DNA from: Aquatica leii
Lineage: Eukaryota > Arthropoda > Insecta > Coleoptera > Lampyridae
DNA length: 64,000 bases
Assembly (NCBI GenBank): GCA_035610365.1
Contig: CM069437.1
Span: forward strand, 60,846,093 to 60,910,092
Direction: 5' to 3'
Positions 23,701 to 38,700 of the stretch are shown here, in pieces. Position 1 is the stretch's first letter; the number at the start of each line of letters is the position of its first letter. The notes below the pieces were generated by a model. The model was not told where the DNA came from. It searched no databases and saw nothing but the letters and a program-made list of their open reading frames with translations. A program made the position numbers and the translations under genes.

Positions 23701-26700
23701 CAATTATAATGGACAATGCTCCGTACCACAGTACTCTGGTTACGAAGACTCCAAATGGATGGAAAAAAGAAGATATCCAGAAATGGTTAAAAGAACAAAA
23801 TGTTTCATTTGAAATCAATTGCTTAAAGAAGGAGTTACTACACATTGTTGAAAGGTAAATTAATATTTTTCTGTAAATGAATAAACTAAAATTTTGATTC
23901 ATAGGAATAAACCTGAAAAAATGTATGCAGCCGATCAATTGGCTGAAAAATATAACCATAAGGTACTTCGTCTCCCTCCCTATCATTGTATATTCAATCC
24001 AATTGAACTCATATGGGCAATTACAACTTATTATAATAAACATGTAGGGAGGGATGGAAAATCAGTTGAAAGCTGCTTAAATATGTGGAAAGAAGCTTTA
24101 ATGGCGGTGCCAGAAGATGCATGGGCAAATTCTGTTCGACATTGCGAACAAATAATAGAAGATTGGTGGAAGAGAGAAGTAGCTTTCGACGACGGGGACG
24201 TGGCGCCGCTGATTATTAATTTAAATGATGATAGTGACTCTGACTGATTAAAAAATTATATAAATTAATGATGCCCTATTTAAAATGCAAATTGTCTACC
24301 ATTCAAATTTTTTGTTAAAAAAATATGCACATTTGTTTTTCAATGTAGCATGTAAAATAATTGTTAATGTTAGCTTCCTGTTTTTATTATTTTCGTTATA
24401 AATAAATTGGCATTAACAATGTTCTCTGTGTCTTTAGTAGCGTTGTTCTCTTTTTCATCTAGTATTTCTTAAAAAAAAAGGTTTAATAAGTTTATACGAT
24501 AATGTCTGGGTCAAAGTTATTGCAGGAGAACCTGGTGACTTTAGTAAGAAACAGAACCAAGGTGCAAACATTGTTCGTTAATTTAATAAATAGTCGTTGC
24601 TAGAAGAAATAACTATTACATTAAAATGTTTTGTTTTTTAGTTCCAAAAATTATACTCCATACCTATGTAGTAATGTAACAAAAAAAAAGATTATATAAA
24701 AAACATCGAAGTGTTGGAATAATTCAAATAAATGCAATTTATTTGTCAGACGACTTGTTCATTCAAACAATTTATTGAATTCGTGTTCTAAAACGGCTAG
24801 TAGTTAGTACTGATTGTTCATATTATTCACAAAATATATGTAGCTTCTGCTTTTGTTGGTTGTTCCATGATAAATATTATTTTACAATGATGAAATAACT
24901 ACTGTCGGGATAATTCAGTTAAAAAACATTCTACAATCAACTCGAATAATTGTAACATCAACCAAATTGATCTTTGATATTGATTTAATCAAAAGTAAAA
25001 ACAATTTCACCCTTAATGCAAAGTCGAAAGCCACTCGGTTAATTAAACAAATCAAGTCTCAAATCGGATGATTGAAATATTAATTCTGCCAATCTTACAA
25101 ATATAAATTTGTGTATTTTTTTAATAGAACAAACTGCTTATAAAATTATTTAAAAGAATGTAAAACATAACCAAGTTTAAATTAACCTCAATAAAATGTC
25201 AACATAAGAACTGGCAACATTACTTATTCTGACGTCATAAATTTAAAGTCACGTGGCATTCATCTACTTTTGAGATTACTATACAGTGCAAATTACAATA
25301 AATTTGAACAAATACTTTATGGGAATAAAAATTGTAGTTTGCGTGCTAATTGTTGCTTATAAATTGTGCCTCTTTTTAAAAATATTTGCATAAAACAAAC
25401 ACACTATAAAGCCTATATTTTTGTCAAACAAAATTAAGTTCTTTATCTACCTATCTATTCTTAGTGAATAAAATTCCATCAATTACTTTTAATAGAAAAC
25501 TAAAAACTCAGGGATCAGTTACGGTTGTAATATGTATTAATATGTACTATGTCAAACAACAAACATTGACATAATATCAAATTATTAAGAATTGTTTTTA
25601 AGTGCATAGTTCTCGAGCTTCAGTAATTACAAATTATAATTCGAAAAGACAAGTTGTTCAGTACTAAATCCATAGCAACTAAAATATTTTATTGTCTAAT
25701 ATTTGACACTTATTTAAAATAAAGATACAAATCTTAAAATTACAGCACGTCAAGGCGAATATTCGGCACTTGAATACGGAGAATGCATAGTATGATAAGA
25801 CATCTCATTTTGGTAGCATTTGGGAAAAGTGATACCGTCTCCCAAATGCGTCTTAATGGGAAGAAACCATGTTTTTAAATTAGTACCAAAAACTTCACAA
25901 AAATTATTGTAAGTACCTAAATCAAAACCATGTTTATCTGGACCATCGGAGAAGACAGGTGCACGAAAAGCTTCCAAAGTTGTTCGATTGTAAGCTATCA
26001 AATAACAGTGGTAACCAAATAACGATATTAAACTAATTCCAAAAGTTACTGCGACAAAAAATACGAACAAGATTTGAAATTTACCTAAAAGTTCGGCATT
26101 GCCCAACCAGTATGTGATCACGTATTTGGCGGTTGTTGCAATTATAAATATACAATATAACAAGGAGTAACCGAGAAATAAAACGAAATATTTATAATTT
26201 GTGAAACCGACACAGTTATTTATCCATGGACAATGATGATCCATTTTCAATACACATACGCCACAAACAGAACAATGATGTGAACGATCTGGTTTGATCT
26301 GACGACACTTTTTACAGTATCTTACTGTGCCGGCAACCGTAAAATTCGTTGTTGGTAGAGTTTTCGCAAATGATTCCAAAATATTTCGTACCATCTCTTC
26401 GGAGTCTGCGTGCGTTAAACGATCGTATTCTCCCTCTGACAATTTAAATTGAGGTGGAACTTTCCCAGTATTTGTGCAAATTGTTCTTAGATACGTCCAA
26501 TAAAACATCGTAAATAGTATGTGGTATATTACTAAATATATCGTTCTCTGTGGAACAGATGTAATTGTAATTATACAAAATTCAACTACGTAAGCATAAT
26601 ATGACCAAAGCATAATTGACGTTATAAATACAACAGGTATCCATTTTAGTATCCTTATAAAACAATTATTGTGATTTGGATTTTTGTCGGACATTTTTTA

Positions 26701-29700
26701 TAATATAAGTGCGGTTAAACATTGTCGCATATCTTCATTCACTGCTTCAACTAAATGAAAATGACAAACACTCAAAATAAGAATTTGTAAAAACTATTAC
26801 GTTACTGTGGTGACATTTTACATTGAAAGGTGTCAATATAATAAATGGGAAATGCATATGAACTCAACTATTGTAGAGATCCCATTTATAATGGTATTGT
26901 AGAAGTTGAATCATCAAACAAAATTTTAAGATTTCTCTCTTAATTTTTTGAAATCCAACAATATTCCGGTGGAAACCTTATTACAAGTTGCAATTACTTA
27001 GTAAGTAATAACACTTAATAAGTGTTATTTATTTTATATTTCTGCTGATCTCTTACTGTTGCCAACATCCTCATGAGCACATTGTATAGATTTCGAGTAA
27101 TTCTAACAAGGATCACAAACAATTACAAAATCCTATCAATTTTAACGTATTTATCGGATATTGAGCATATAGACGTGCAATGTAATTCGTAATTTTGCGC
27201 GTGTTAATTATTATATTTGATGGCGTGTTTGCTAATAGTACGATTTTATCTTGCTAAAACGTATCTCAAAACCAAAAAAGTACATTGTGGAAAAAAGAAA
27301 ACGAAACACTAGCAGCTTCTAAGTACAAACATATAGCTGTTTAGACGAGGTTTAACCATATTGATATAACAATAGGATAAATTTTATTCCGCATTGTTTC
27401 AAACTTTGAAAAGAGTTTATTTTTATACATAGTGTACCCCGTTGTATAGCCTTACGTGCCTAACGGGGCATTGCGCACGGTGACCTTCATTTCCTCCGTA
27501 CTCGTGGGACATATATAGAACCACTTCTACAACTTAAAAAAAAACCGGGACTCTGAGCAGAACCCAAAAATATCGGCTGATACTGAGCGCAAACCCGAAA
27601 AACCTAAAGACATTCAAGAATACTCTGACGGGAATTGCTCTTGCAATCATTCCAAAAAGGTTCCCTGAAAACACCATCAGTACTGAAAAATCCAAAGTCA
27701 TAAAAACTACGATACTGGGATTCCTGAAACCACTTGGAGAGGATAGGAAATTTGAGATTATTTATCTGAAAGACTTTTCCTGCACCCAAAAAAATTATCA
27801 CTTGTGTCTCGGGATCAGTACTAGAAGCGGCCACTCTACTAAAAAAAATCCAATACGTCCTGTTCATGAACAAATAATCCTGAGAGAAGGTAGAAGCATT
27901 AGCCAACTAACTGCACCTCAGATTTTCGAAGATCACTCTACGGGCGCTGGTCGACTCCAAAAAGGACAGCAAAGAACCGGATGTTACAAGCCATGTCGAC
28001 GAGGCAATGTATATAAATCCAGAGCCGCAGAACGCACTGACGGCAAATATAATGCTCGTTAAAGTCGTTAAGATAAATATACATCACTGCAGAGCAGCCT
28101 CAGTGGCCCTCAGTGCTTGTATCGTGACATACGATCTTAATATTGCTCTTGTTCACGAATCCTGGATCCAGAAGACAACAATAAAAGGGTTGAAGTGTCC
28201 AGGTAGATGGCTACTTGTAGTCCGACTTATGCACAACCCTCGCACATGTATCATTGTAAAGAATGAACTAAACTTAATGTCATTGTGGGATTTATGTTCT
28301 AGAGACCTAGTGGCAGTTAAAATATCTGTAGTAGAGGAAGGCATCAAAAGTGTGTTTATTATCGGATCCGGATACCTTCCCTACGACCAGACAGGACCAC
28401 TTCTGCCTGAGGAAATCCAACAACCGATTAACAGTGGGACCAACAAACCGCTGATTTTTGAATACGATGCCAATGCACGCCATACCTTGTGGAGGAGCAC
28501 GAACACAAATCCAAGAGGTGAAAAATTTTTAGAATTTATTCTAAAATCTAATTTAGATATAGTAAATAACGGAGATGCGCCTACCTTTATAACCATGTCG
28601 CGCAGTAAAGTTATTGATCTTACGTTTGCTAGTCCAGAAGCGAGTAAAGTGATAACAAATGTGTCATGTATCAGATAAACCTTCTTTATCTGATCATAAA
28701 TACATTCGATTCATCATTGAATCAAATGAGAAACTCGTAATGGAGTACAGAAACCCGAGGAAAACCGATTGACAGTTGTTCAACGAAACTTTGGTGTGCC
28801 AAATCGGAGACTGTCCTTCGGTTGCAAGATAAACGCACGAGCTAGAGCTCAGAGCACTTTCGCATATACCACATAGCTGGCGGATTGTCAAGGTAGTATT
28901 TATACCAAAGCCAGGGAGACCTACGTAAACATATCAATCCGGAAAATCTTGCGAGCTAGCAATTCACCAACTAGTAAGCAATCCAACACAATGATATTGC
29001 ATTGGGTGCTTTTCTAGATATTGAAGGAGCAAAAGTGGCTGGCAGGTGCCCACAAGGCGAGGTGCTGTCACCTCTACTATGATGCCTCGTCATAGACGGC
29101 CTACTACAAGAACTAGACTGGGGTGTATTCGCTTTAGGATACGCCGATGATTTCACCATTATCACAAACTGAAAGTTTGGGACAACTGTATCGAACATAA
29201 TGCAAACTACACTAAACACCGTCAAAAAATAGTGCAAAAAAGAGAGACTTTCAGCGAACCCAACTAAGACGGCAATCGTTCCGTTTACCAAACGACGGAA
29301 AACGGATGATATAAAACTATCTACGATGTACGGACTAACGCTCTCGATGACAAAAGATGTCAAATATCTGGAACTCACTCTTTATACCAGACTGACTTTC
29401 AACGCTCATCTAGAAAAAGTCACAACGAAGACCATCAGGGTTCTTAATAAAACTAAACGGATGGTTGAGCACACATGGGGATTAAAACCCACAATGACCA
29501 AATAGTTATATACTGTGGTGACAGGAACCATCATCACCTACGCTGCGTTTGTATGGGGCGAGAAAACCAACCTGAAAAACCCAGCTTCCAAGCTAGGCAA
29601 AGTACAGAGAATGGCATGTTTGCTGATAACAGAAACAATGAGAACCACGCCCACAGCAACCATGGAAGCACTACTTTGACTTCCACCATTACACCTCGTT

Positions 29701-32700
29701 GTAATGATGGATGCAAGACAAGCAGCATACAGGCTGCAGATTAATGAACACACGTCAATTACGGAGAAAAACAAATCGGGCATACACAAAGTGCTGCGTG
29801 AAGAAACAGCCGTAACTATGAGATAAGACTTCACAAAAGATTATCACATCTTAAAGAAATTTAAAGTGATAATACCGCCACGAGACGAGTGAACAAAAAA
29901 CATTTACCCGGGCGCAGTTAAAAAAAAAAAGAAATGAAGAAAGACAAAAAGCGATGGACTAGAATTTTAAAATTAAATCTTAAATAATTGTAAAGAAGAT
30001 TTTAGAAATAATAAAATAGAAAAGTTGTCGATTACAATTTGTTTTTAACCAACTGATCGAAGTTAAAAATTAAGAGCGAAGAACCGAAAAAAGAGAATTT
30101 TTAATTAGGTGAAGATTTTGGTAACAAGAACAAATAAAAAAAAACGTAATAAATATAATTAAATATTCAATATAAAAATAAACTGTCAAAAAATCAAAGC
30201 AAAATTTAAAAAACCACAGTCAAAAGTGAAAACTGAAGAATCAAAGAAAAAGAAAACAGAAGCAGCATCGATTGCAATTGCAATTTTTCTTTAAAGAATT
30301 AATCAGTTTATATTTAAAATATTTTTAGTAGAAAACAAAAAAGGAAAAAATATCTTCCTACTATAATAGTAAAATTATCTGACTTCCGCTCATTTATCTT
30401 CACTCTTCATTTGAAGATTTTCTGTAACAAACGTAGATTAATTTAATAGCAAAGGCTTCCACGGCCGAAGTCTATACTAAGATGAGAACGTCTTCCGGGT
30501 TGGACCGTGTTATTATTGTAACCGAAGTTGTCAAAGTTTCGCCCATTTTCGTAAGGAGCTTCATCAGGACGTGAGAAATCGTAACACTCAAACAAGCAAC
30601 CCAAATCTAACTAAAAACCTCTTAAAAGTTAGGTAATCAACTTGTGAACTAAGCCAGATTCTAAACTAAGAAAAGGTAAGGAAGAAAACAATAAACTTGA
30701 AAAAGCAAACGACATGTTAAGAAAGAATCGCTACAGAGTTAGGTAATCAACTTGGAAACCAAGCCAGATCCTAAACTCCATAAAAGTGACTTAAAAAGAA
30801 GTAATCTCCGTATATAAAAAAACAAATATCGTCACAGCCGGTTAACCCCGATTCTGATTGGGTTACGGTTGAAAAAAAAACGTGTTTTCGATCAAGGAAT
30901 AATCGCCGGAAACCAAAGAGGGGATGATCATGTTCATGATTAAAGTTATTGAAGTGTTTGATAATTTCTATGCCTTCTCGGATTTTCATATTGAAGAAGA
31001 ATAGAGCTTTTGCAATCACCGAAAGTAGTAAAATCACACTATGAGATGGCTCTGCCATCAAACACTTATGAATCTAACTTCGTTATAATTAAACATAAAG
31101 CTATAAGGCGAAACGGCCGTCCAGTAGTTCACTCTGGTAGCGTTTGCACAATTGCATTGACATTGCTTTACCCCCAATGTCTTTTTACGTTGTGGTTTTA
31201 TCCCGCAGAATTATACTAAGCATATTTTGAATTTCGCGGGTGGTAAACTAATTTCAACGTGTTACCGCCGTTATAGCTATTTACAGTAAACTTTAGACAC
31301 ATAGTAAAAACAAACTATGAGACGGCTCTGCCATCAAACACATGAATTATAAATTATTAAGTCGAAGCGTTGAATAATAAATGTAGCAAGAAATGCAACT
31401 TAAGGGGCGATATCGTATCGACTGATTGGATCGAGATGTAGAGGTCGCCACGTTTGTATTGGATCGAGATTTTTCAGTTCTTGCATGTCTGTCGACTTGT
31501 AAACTTCGGTATTGAATTGAAAGTTTTTCTTAGGTTAACATTGCGATACGATTTTTAAAATTCTGGTAGTAGTAATGTTTGTTTGAACTTTTGTTTAGTT
31601 TAAGTGTAAATATATTTTTGATTTATTTTTAAAATGGGAAAAGTTACAAATCACGGTTGTGTTTATATTAATTGTGAAAATAATAATACCGAAAACAAAG
31701 GTACTAGTTTTCTTAAGTTTTTTATTAGTGATAAAGTGCGTGCTAAAGAATCTTAGAAAAACTGTGGAAATATAAACATTGCCACAATGGACTTGGAAAA
31801 TTTAAAACAAAAGAAGATTTGTGAGAAGCATCTTCGGAGATAATGTATAACAAAAGGAAATTTTAAACACACTGCAGTTCTTGTTCTACACCTTCAATCA
31901 GGTAAATATTTTTAAATTTTTTTTCCTACCAAACGTTTAAAAATGGTTTAAATTAGCATCGGAGAATCTCCTTGTCCGGATTCTTCTTCTTCTAGTTGCA
32001 CTTAATTGTACAATAACAATTATCGCAATTATGGTATTTAGAATTTCGTAAATTAAATGTTTCTATTTGAAATTTACCCTGAAAAGATTGTTGAGTAATT
32101 AGTCATAACTTGTGTTGATATTTGTCTCAAACATAAGATTTATGTATTAAAAATAAATTTGCAATTATTTTCAAATACGTATTGTCATTTGTAGTTAGTG
32201 CTTATTGTTTTTAACTTCCTGTGTTTTTATGATTTACTTTGGTGTTTATATAAAGCTAGGTTTTTCCCAAAATGCTGAATGTGTGACACAAATTTTACAA
32301 ACGTTCTTTCCTAGAAGAATTTTCTAATTCTCTTTGAAAAGAATGCATTGTTAAATTTCTGTAAACAAAAAAAATATAAATCAATGTTTAAATCCATGTT
32401 ACTTTTTTATTAAAAAATCTGTATGTGGTTTAAAATTCTTGCGAGGAAAAGAACAAAGGGGTTATTTACCTACTTACACAAAATTTTACGATTTTCCGTG
32501 AACTACCTGCATACTTAAAGTTTATTATACATTTATTAAAGTAAATATTATAGGTAAAATCGTGTTATATTAGTCTTATTTGTTTATACGATAATTAAAA
32601 GTATTAATTTCTTTTCCACAACCGCAATTGTTATTTTATAAGCGATCAATGATTGCGATCGTTATTGTACAGACGCTCGATATCTCGATCATTATTTTGC

Positions 32701-35700
32701 ATAATGATCGATTCATCGTAATTGCATAATCGTTCTGGCCATTGGTTTAAATGTTTTTTGTTGATGTTGGCATATGTCGAATAAAAATATCGTTTTTGTA
32801 AATGTTAGGGCCGCATTTCTTTAGCGCCTTGTCTAATAAATACTTAGTTTAAATAAAAACAAAAAAAATTATAAACAAAATTCTTTTATGTTTATTTTAG
32901 CATGCTGAAAGCACTTCAATAAAAATCCAACAATACATAAAATATTTTTACAATTGTTTAAAAAAAAATCGCAAAAATTTTGAAAATACTAATACTAATT
33001 GCATTTTCAAAACTTTATTTTTAAAATACTAACAACTTAAATTTTTTTTTACTTTTTGGGCTTATTTAGTATAATTTTTTACAGAAGCTGTAATTGTTGG
33101 TATATGAACATCAACCTAAGATACTCAAATGTAGTAGTTTTGACGATCGTGAAGACGAATAAATTTATTCTTTCTACAACTCCAGTTCACTAAACGAAGG
33201 TATAAGTAGACAAGCAATAATAAGTAATTTTTTTAATATATGTTTTATAGTTGAAGATACGTCCTATAATATTTTGAAGATACTGGAACGACCACAGTGT
33301 GTTCTCAAATTCGTCAAGCCGTTAAGTTTTGACTAAACTACGCAGCATAGTGATACAAATGGATTCTCCGTCAAAAATCCTTTTAAAGGATGAATTGGTC
33401 AATTATTCTTTCAGAAATTTAACATTAATTTTAATTTAAAATTATTTAAATTACCAGTTCACTAATAACAAATTTGTTCACATATGTTTCGAGCTTTAAA
33501 ATAATGATGCTCATCTTCAGAAAAGTCTACAAAAAATATTTACAACTTTTTTAAATACTAATTTTCTAAGAAAATTTGGTGTTCAGAAATATATTTACTT
33601 TCTAAATTGTTTAAGAAGATTTCAGTAAAAATAAGTGATAAATTTGATAATCAATTTTTTAAACAAAATCTAGGTCTTTCAATGGGTTCTCCTTTATCAC
33701 TTTTCTCAATTTTTTTAAGAAATTAAGTAAAGGTAACGATTTCAAGATTTCGTTTTCTAATGAAATATTTATTTAATTTTTAATCTACTTAAAGGTAGTA
33801 AAAATAAAGCTATTTAAGCTGTATAGTTGTTTCTGAAAGGTGGTTTACGGTTCCTTTAGAGCTTCTTTAAAGCTTTGCTAGTACCACAAAGAGCTGTATA
33901 AGCCCGCATAACTGCGGAATTTTTAGCTACTTGAGCGCTTCATGGAGGCTTCAGTTTTTTCACAAGCTCAATGGGAAATTCTTGAATTACTAGAGTTCAT
34001 TTATATTAAAATATCAAATACAATTTTTTTGTTGAACGAGCAAACCAATTTCAATTATGATTTTAAACTTAAATTTTTTTAGATTTGTTTCTAAATTGCA
34101 CAATCTTCCTTTTTTAAAATATTTAACATTTTGTAAAACTTACATTTTTTTAATTATCTAGTTACAAATTTTCAGATTTGAGATTGTTCGAAAAAATGTA
34201 AGTTAAAAAACTTTTTGTAATCTTAACTTTTTATAAGTTGTAAATATTTTTACTTTTTTGAAGATGAGCTTCATTATTTTAAAGCTCGAAGCATATGTAA
34301 AATAGTATATACATTTTGAAAGTTAACGAATTTATTATTGGTGGACTGGTAATTTAAATAATTTTAAAAATTGACGAATAATAACTATAAATCTCCATAA
34401 CAATTTTCTTTTAATTTAATTTGCATTGTTTTAGTTATTTCTAAGTTTTCGATTTATAATTTACAAAAATTAAATAAAAATTTGAATATACATATTTTTT
34501 CGTTTTCTCAAATATAAAGCATGATATTGTTTAAGTTTATTTGACATTGACTTGTGTCGTAACAATACAAGCTATTGTTTATGATATTAACCTGTTTTGA
34601 ACAGGTAAACGGTAAAGTAAACACAAATATAAGAAAAGGTTCTAACTCGTACTTCATAACAAATAAGTAAGTTCGCAAAATAAAAACCACGATTTTGCAG
34701 ATGGCAGCAGGTCTTAGTCTATTAGTTTATGAAAAGAGGGGGTACAGACGGGTAAAAAAGAGAGAAACAAGAGAGATAAAACTACAGTACGATTTTTAAC
34801 ACACTATTTGTGCCTCTTCTTAAATTATTAGTCAATGGTCGAAGTGAATTTAAAAGATGACATCGTATAGTAGTTGAACAACAAAGTACAAAATATAACA
34901 CATCGTATTTGAATTGCAAAAATATTTGAAATAGGTACATGCTTTTCTCACTACAAACATAACATCCAGATTGCTACCATGAATACCAATGGTAGTGAAA
35001 AAATAACGCAAGAAAAGTAAAGGTGGGAGTGTGCAAAATCCCGGATGGGATTAAATCCCATTAACACAGCTGTATGTTTCTAAAGATATTCGTAAGAATG
35101 GATCATGTCAGTTTCGTGTACTGCGCATATCACGTGACAGGTTCTTCACAAATTACGTTTATTATACTATACTTAGAAACAGATTGCGTCTCGTTTTTTG
35201 TTTTATTGAATGTACATGTGTGTGTAACAAAATAACCAAATTGTAAATTAATTAAAGTTTTGATGCTAACGATTCTATTCAAAGAAAAATGTTATTTAAG
35301 GCAATGGTCATTGAAATCAGAGCTTAAAGATCAAAAGCGCCGCCCAGAAATGTATAGTAATGTTGGAAAATGATATCAAACAACTAATAAAACACAAAAA
35401 GTTGATTGTAAATGTAACGACCCCAAGGACACCACAAAAACTGTTCCTAAAGAAATACATAACATGAAAAAAATTGTGCACTAGAAAATAGTTCGCTTTC
35501 TACAATCCAATGCACTAAAAAATGAAGTTCTTAAATGCCTACAAAATTCCGAGTTTATTCTACACTTTATTTTTTTGCATTGTATAAGACTCTGAAGCAC
35601 GGAAAACTTTGTGAACCCTAGCAGTCTTAAAACCACAGTGTTTACATCGTATGTTAGTTCCATTTGTACAGCATGTAATCGTTCCACGGCGTTTCCACAA

Positions 35701-38700
35701 TGATTACACGCGCAACCCACGGCGTTTCCACAATGATTACACGCGCAACCCACGGCGATTCCACGTCAAACCCAGTGATTACACGGTGTACCCACTGTGG
35801 TTTTTGACCGTGTGAGTTTGGCGTGAATACGTCGTGTAAACACAGTTGAACCTCTGTGAATTACAATGTTTTCCCCTCCACTGTTTCCACCGTGGTTTCC
35901 AGACCGCGAAGATCAATTGACATATTCTTTTGTAAAGTATTACATCTATGTAGACCATTATTAACGAATGAAAAATCTTCCAATGATAAAACAACAGATT
36001 TAAGCCAAAGAAACATTTGCAAACCACTTCGTTATTGGACATTATCGCTAACTCATAAGAGAGCGGTAAGTATTGTTGATACCATCACGCATAAAAATCG
36101 CTTCATTAATAAAAAGAATACGTAATGCAACATGACAATTGACTCATCGACTTACTTACCATTAGATGGTACGGATGTAACCTTGCTGGTATAATGTAAA
36201 AAATACTCTTGCCTAAGAAATCTTTTGTTAAGAAAGTCATAACCCTCTGTTACATATAAAAAATCACAAGAAAAATAAGTGAAGTATTGTAACAACTGTT
36301 TTGAGCTGTGGTCAAATATTATGTTGCAATAAAAACAAAACTAGATATCATTATATTACCAATGACATAAAAAAAGACAAACAATCTACATACCTCGTGG
36401 TAAAGTATTCCAAGCAATTGTGTCGGTTATAGCAGTGAAAATCCAGTTTAATTCTCCCAGCATTGTTCTCCTATCAGTTAACTGCCCTGGTATTCTACAA
36501 CAAAACAGGTGCTAAACACAAAACACAAATATCGCTGGCATACAACGCCAAGAAACTTACTTGTCTATCAAATCCAGAGAAATTTGAGGCACTAATTTTG
36601 CAGTATATCGTAAAACAAACCAACGAACTGCTACTTTAATTGGAGTTGTCAGGCAAGAAGTAAATAGATCAGCTGGTAAATCTGGATTCATTGGTAATAC
36701 TTGTGTCGCGCTGCAAGCTGCTAATTGAATACAATTACGATACGAAGGAGGAACTTGATTTGATCCAGGTCTACTCTGTGTTGATGCTTGCTATAACAAG
36801 AATATCAGAATCAAGCATATGTAAAGTGTCAAGGCAATAAGAAGTTTACCTCATACTCATTTTCATGCTGTTGAGCAAACGTTTTAAATGACTCGACAAT
36901 TATCCCTGCATTCGAACAATCGTAGACATAAATAGATGGTGCTCCCATCCATGATTGCAAATCATACACCGATAGTGGAATATATTGGGTGTACGTCTAA
37001 AAAATTAAGAAGTATATAATATTATTTAAAGTGTATATGTTACCGGCAGTCTATATACTCCGGTATTCTATATAGGTAATGAATGAAATGTTATTTGTTT
37101 TATACTTTGCCTAGGTATTTTATACAGTACCGAATGCGCAACCGGTAATATCTGTAAAAGACCAGAGCGAAGAAGAGGGAGACGTGCGAGCAGGCAGTAA
37201 ACTCCGTGCGACGCGGGCGGGAGTACATGCACAGCGTGCAATGAGCTCATTGCATAACTAAGTACTACGATTTTTTCTTTACTTTTGTTCTGTTTCTGAG
37301 TAAATTTATTCAAAAATGGCGGCCGATCAAAAAATCTCTTAGATGAAAGATTTTGTTCACATTTGCGAATTAAAAGAGAAGCAGTAAATACTAAATTGCA
37401 CGTTTATTGACGATGGACGGTATGAAAAATTGTTAGAAGAAATAAAAAATACAAAAACAGCCAAAAAAAAGTCTACCCGGAATTACTGGTTATTGATCAA
37501 AAACATAAAAATAAGTTGATAATCCCTGTTAATACTCCTAATAACAATAGTATATCGCTGATAGTAAATCATTCCAAGTACCTCACGATACACATCAGCG
37601 TATCGGCCATAGAAGACGAAACCGAATGCTGAAGGAGCTTTCTGCACGATACAAAAATATAACTCGCCATGATATTGAACTATATCTGCAACTTTGCAAA
37701 CCGTGCCTACAAAAACATAAAGTAATAGAAAAAAGATCGTCATCAAACCTATACTTTCATCCGAATTTAACTGTAGCTGTCTAGTAGATTTGATTGACTA
37801 TCAATTTCATCCAGAGAGGAAATATAAATTTGTAAATGGTCTATTAGAATCATCTAACAAAGTTTGTGATATAAAGAGCACTGAAAACACAATATGCGGA
37901 GAAAATAGCTTACAGTTTACTGGATATTTTCACACTGAATGGTGCACCAGCAATCCTATAATCTCACAACCCTAAAGAATTTTCAAACCAAATTTTAAGT
38001 AGTCTTAAAAGATACTGACCGGCTTTAAAAATTGTCCCTCGTAAGCCTAGACATTCCCAAAGTCAGGAGAGTGTCGAACAAGCAAACCAGGATATGGAAA
38101 ACATGCTAACAACTTGGATGCAAGATAATTATAGTGAACGTTGGAGTGATGAGCTGAGATTTGTGCAACGCATAAATAATAGAGCGTTCCATTCAGGTAT
38201 CAAAAGAACACAAAGCTCTTTTCGTGTCTAAAATAAAAGTTGGCACATCTTTGCCTCTTAATGATACTTACAACTTGGAGAGTGAAAAGGATCTAAAAAA
38301 TGATTAAGTCATCACAAAGTATTTCCCATTGCTTCAGAATCCCTAATAATAGATCCAGTTGGAACACAAAATCAACCTCTACTAATGTTCAAAGTACTCT
38401 AAGTTCTGAAATTTTTGATGGGCCTGCAAATGTTAAAGATCTTCCTCTGAGATAAATAGTCAACAATTAAATGAATTCGTAGCAAAACGTGAGCAATCAT
38501 TGAGTTCCCCACTCTTGTGCTGTGTTTGTACCAAGAAGACAATGGGTGCTCATTCATGTAGAAAATGCAACAGACCTATTCATGCTTGTTGTTTCAACAA
38601 TTTGTGACTACCATGAGAAGAAATATCATCATTATCTGTTTGGTAAATCGTGCTGTGACCCTTTTAAAAAACATAAAAAACTAAAAGCTTAAGAGAAATT

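Larger units (their letters stand above)
27470..29935 (+). mobile_element. LINE (R1/Jockey-type non-LTR retrotransposon), decayed
   Basis: Remnants of an ORF1 end (27550-28050), an APE-type endonuclease (28007-28678), then an RT with YADD and an A-rich 3' end near 29925. The N-terminal RT half is missing between about 28680 and 28970. Confidence 0.8.

Noticed and set aside
27437..27470. tRNA-like stem CCCCGTT...AACGGGG
   Set aside because: No cloverleaf, A box or B box could be drawn.
35481..35753. Repeat protein [11 protein letters not shown]
   Set aside because: Frame through a 33-bp minisatellite; not supported as a gene.
35684..35800. CRISPR-like repeat array
   Set aside because: Two contiguous 33-bp units without spacers in a eukaryotic intron; a minisatellite.
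37068..37313. 81-aa minus ORF beside raptor exon 4
   Set aside because: Not in phase with exon 4 and no raptor similarity; it overlaps the start of the KRBA2-like relic.
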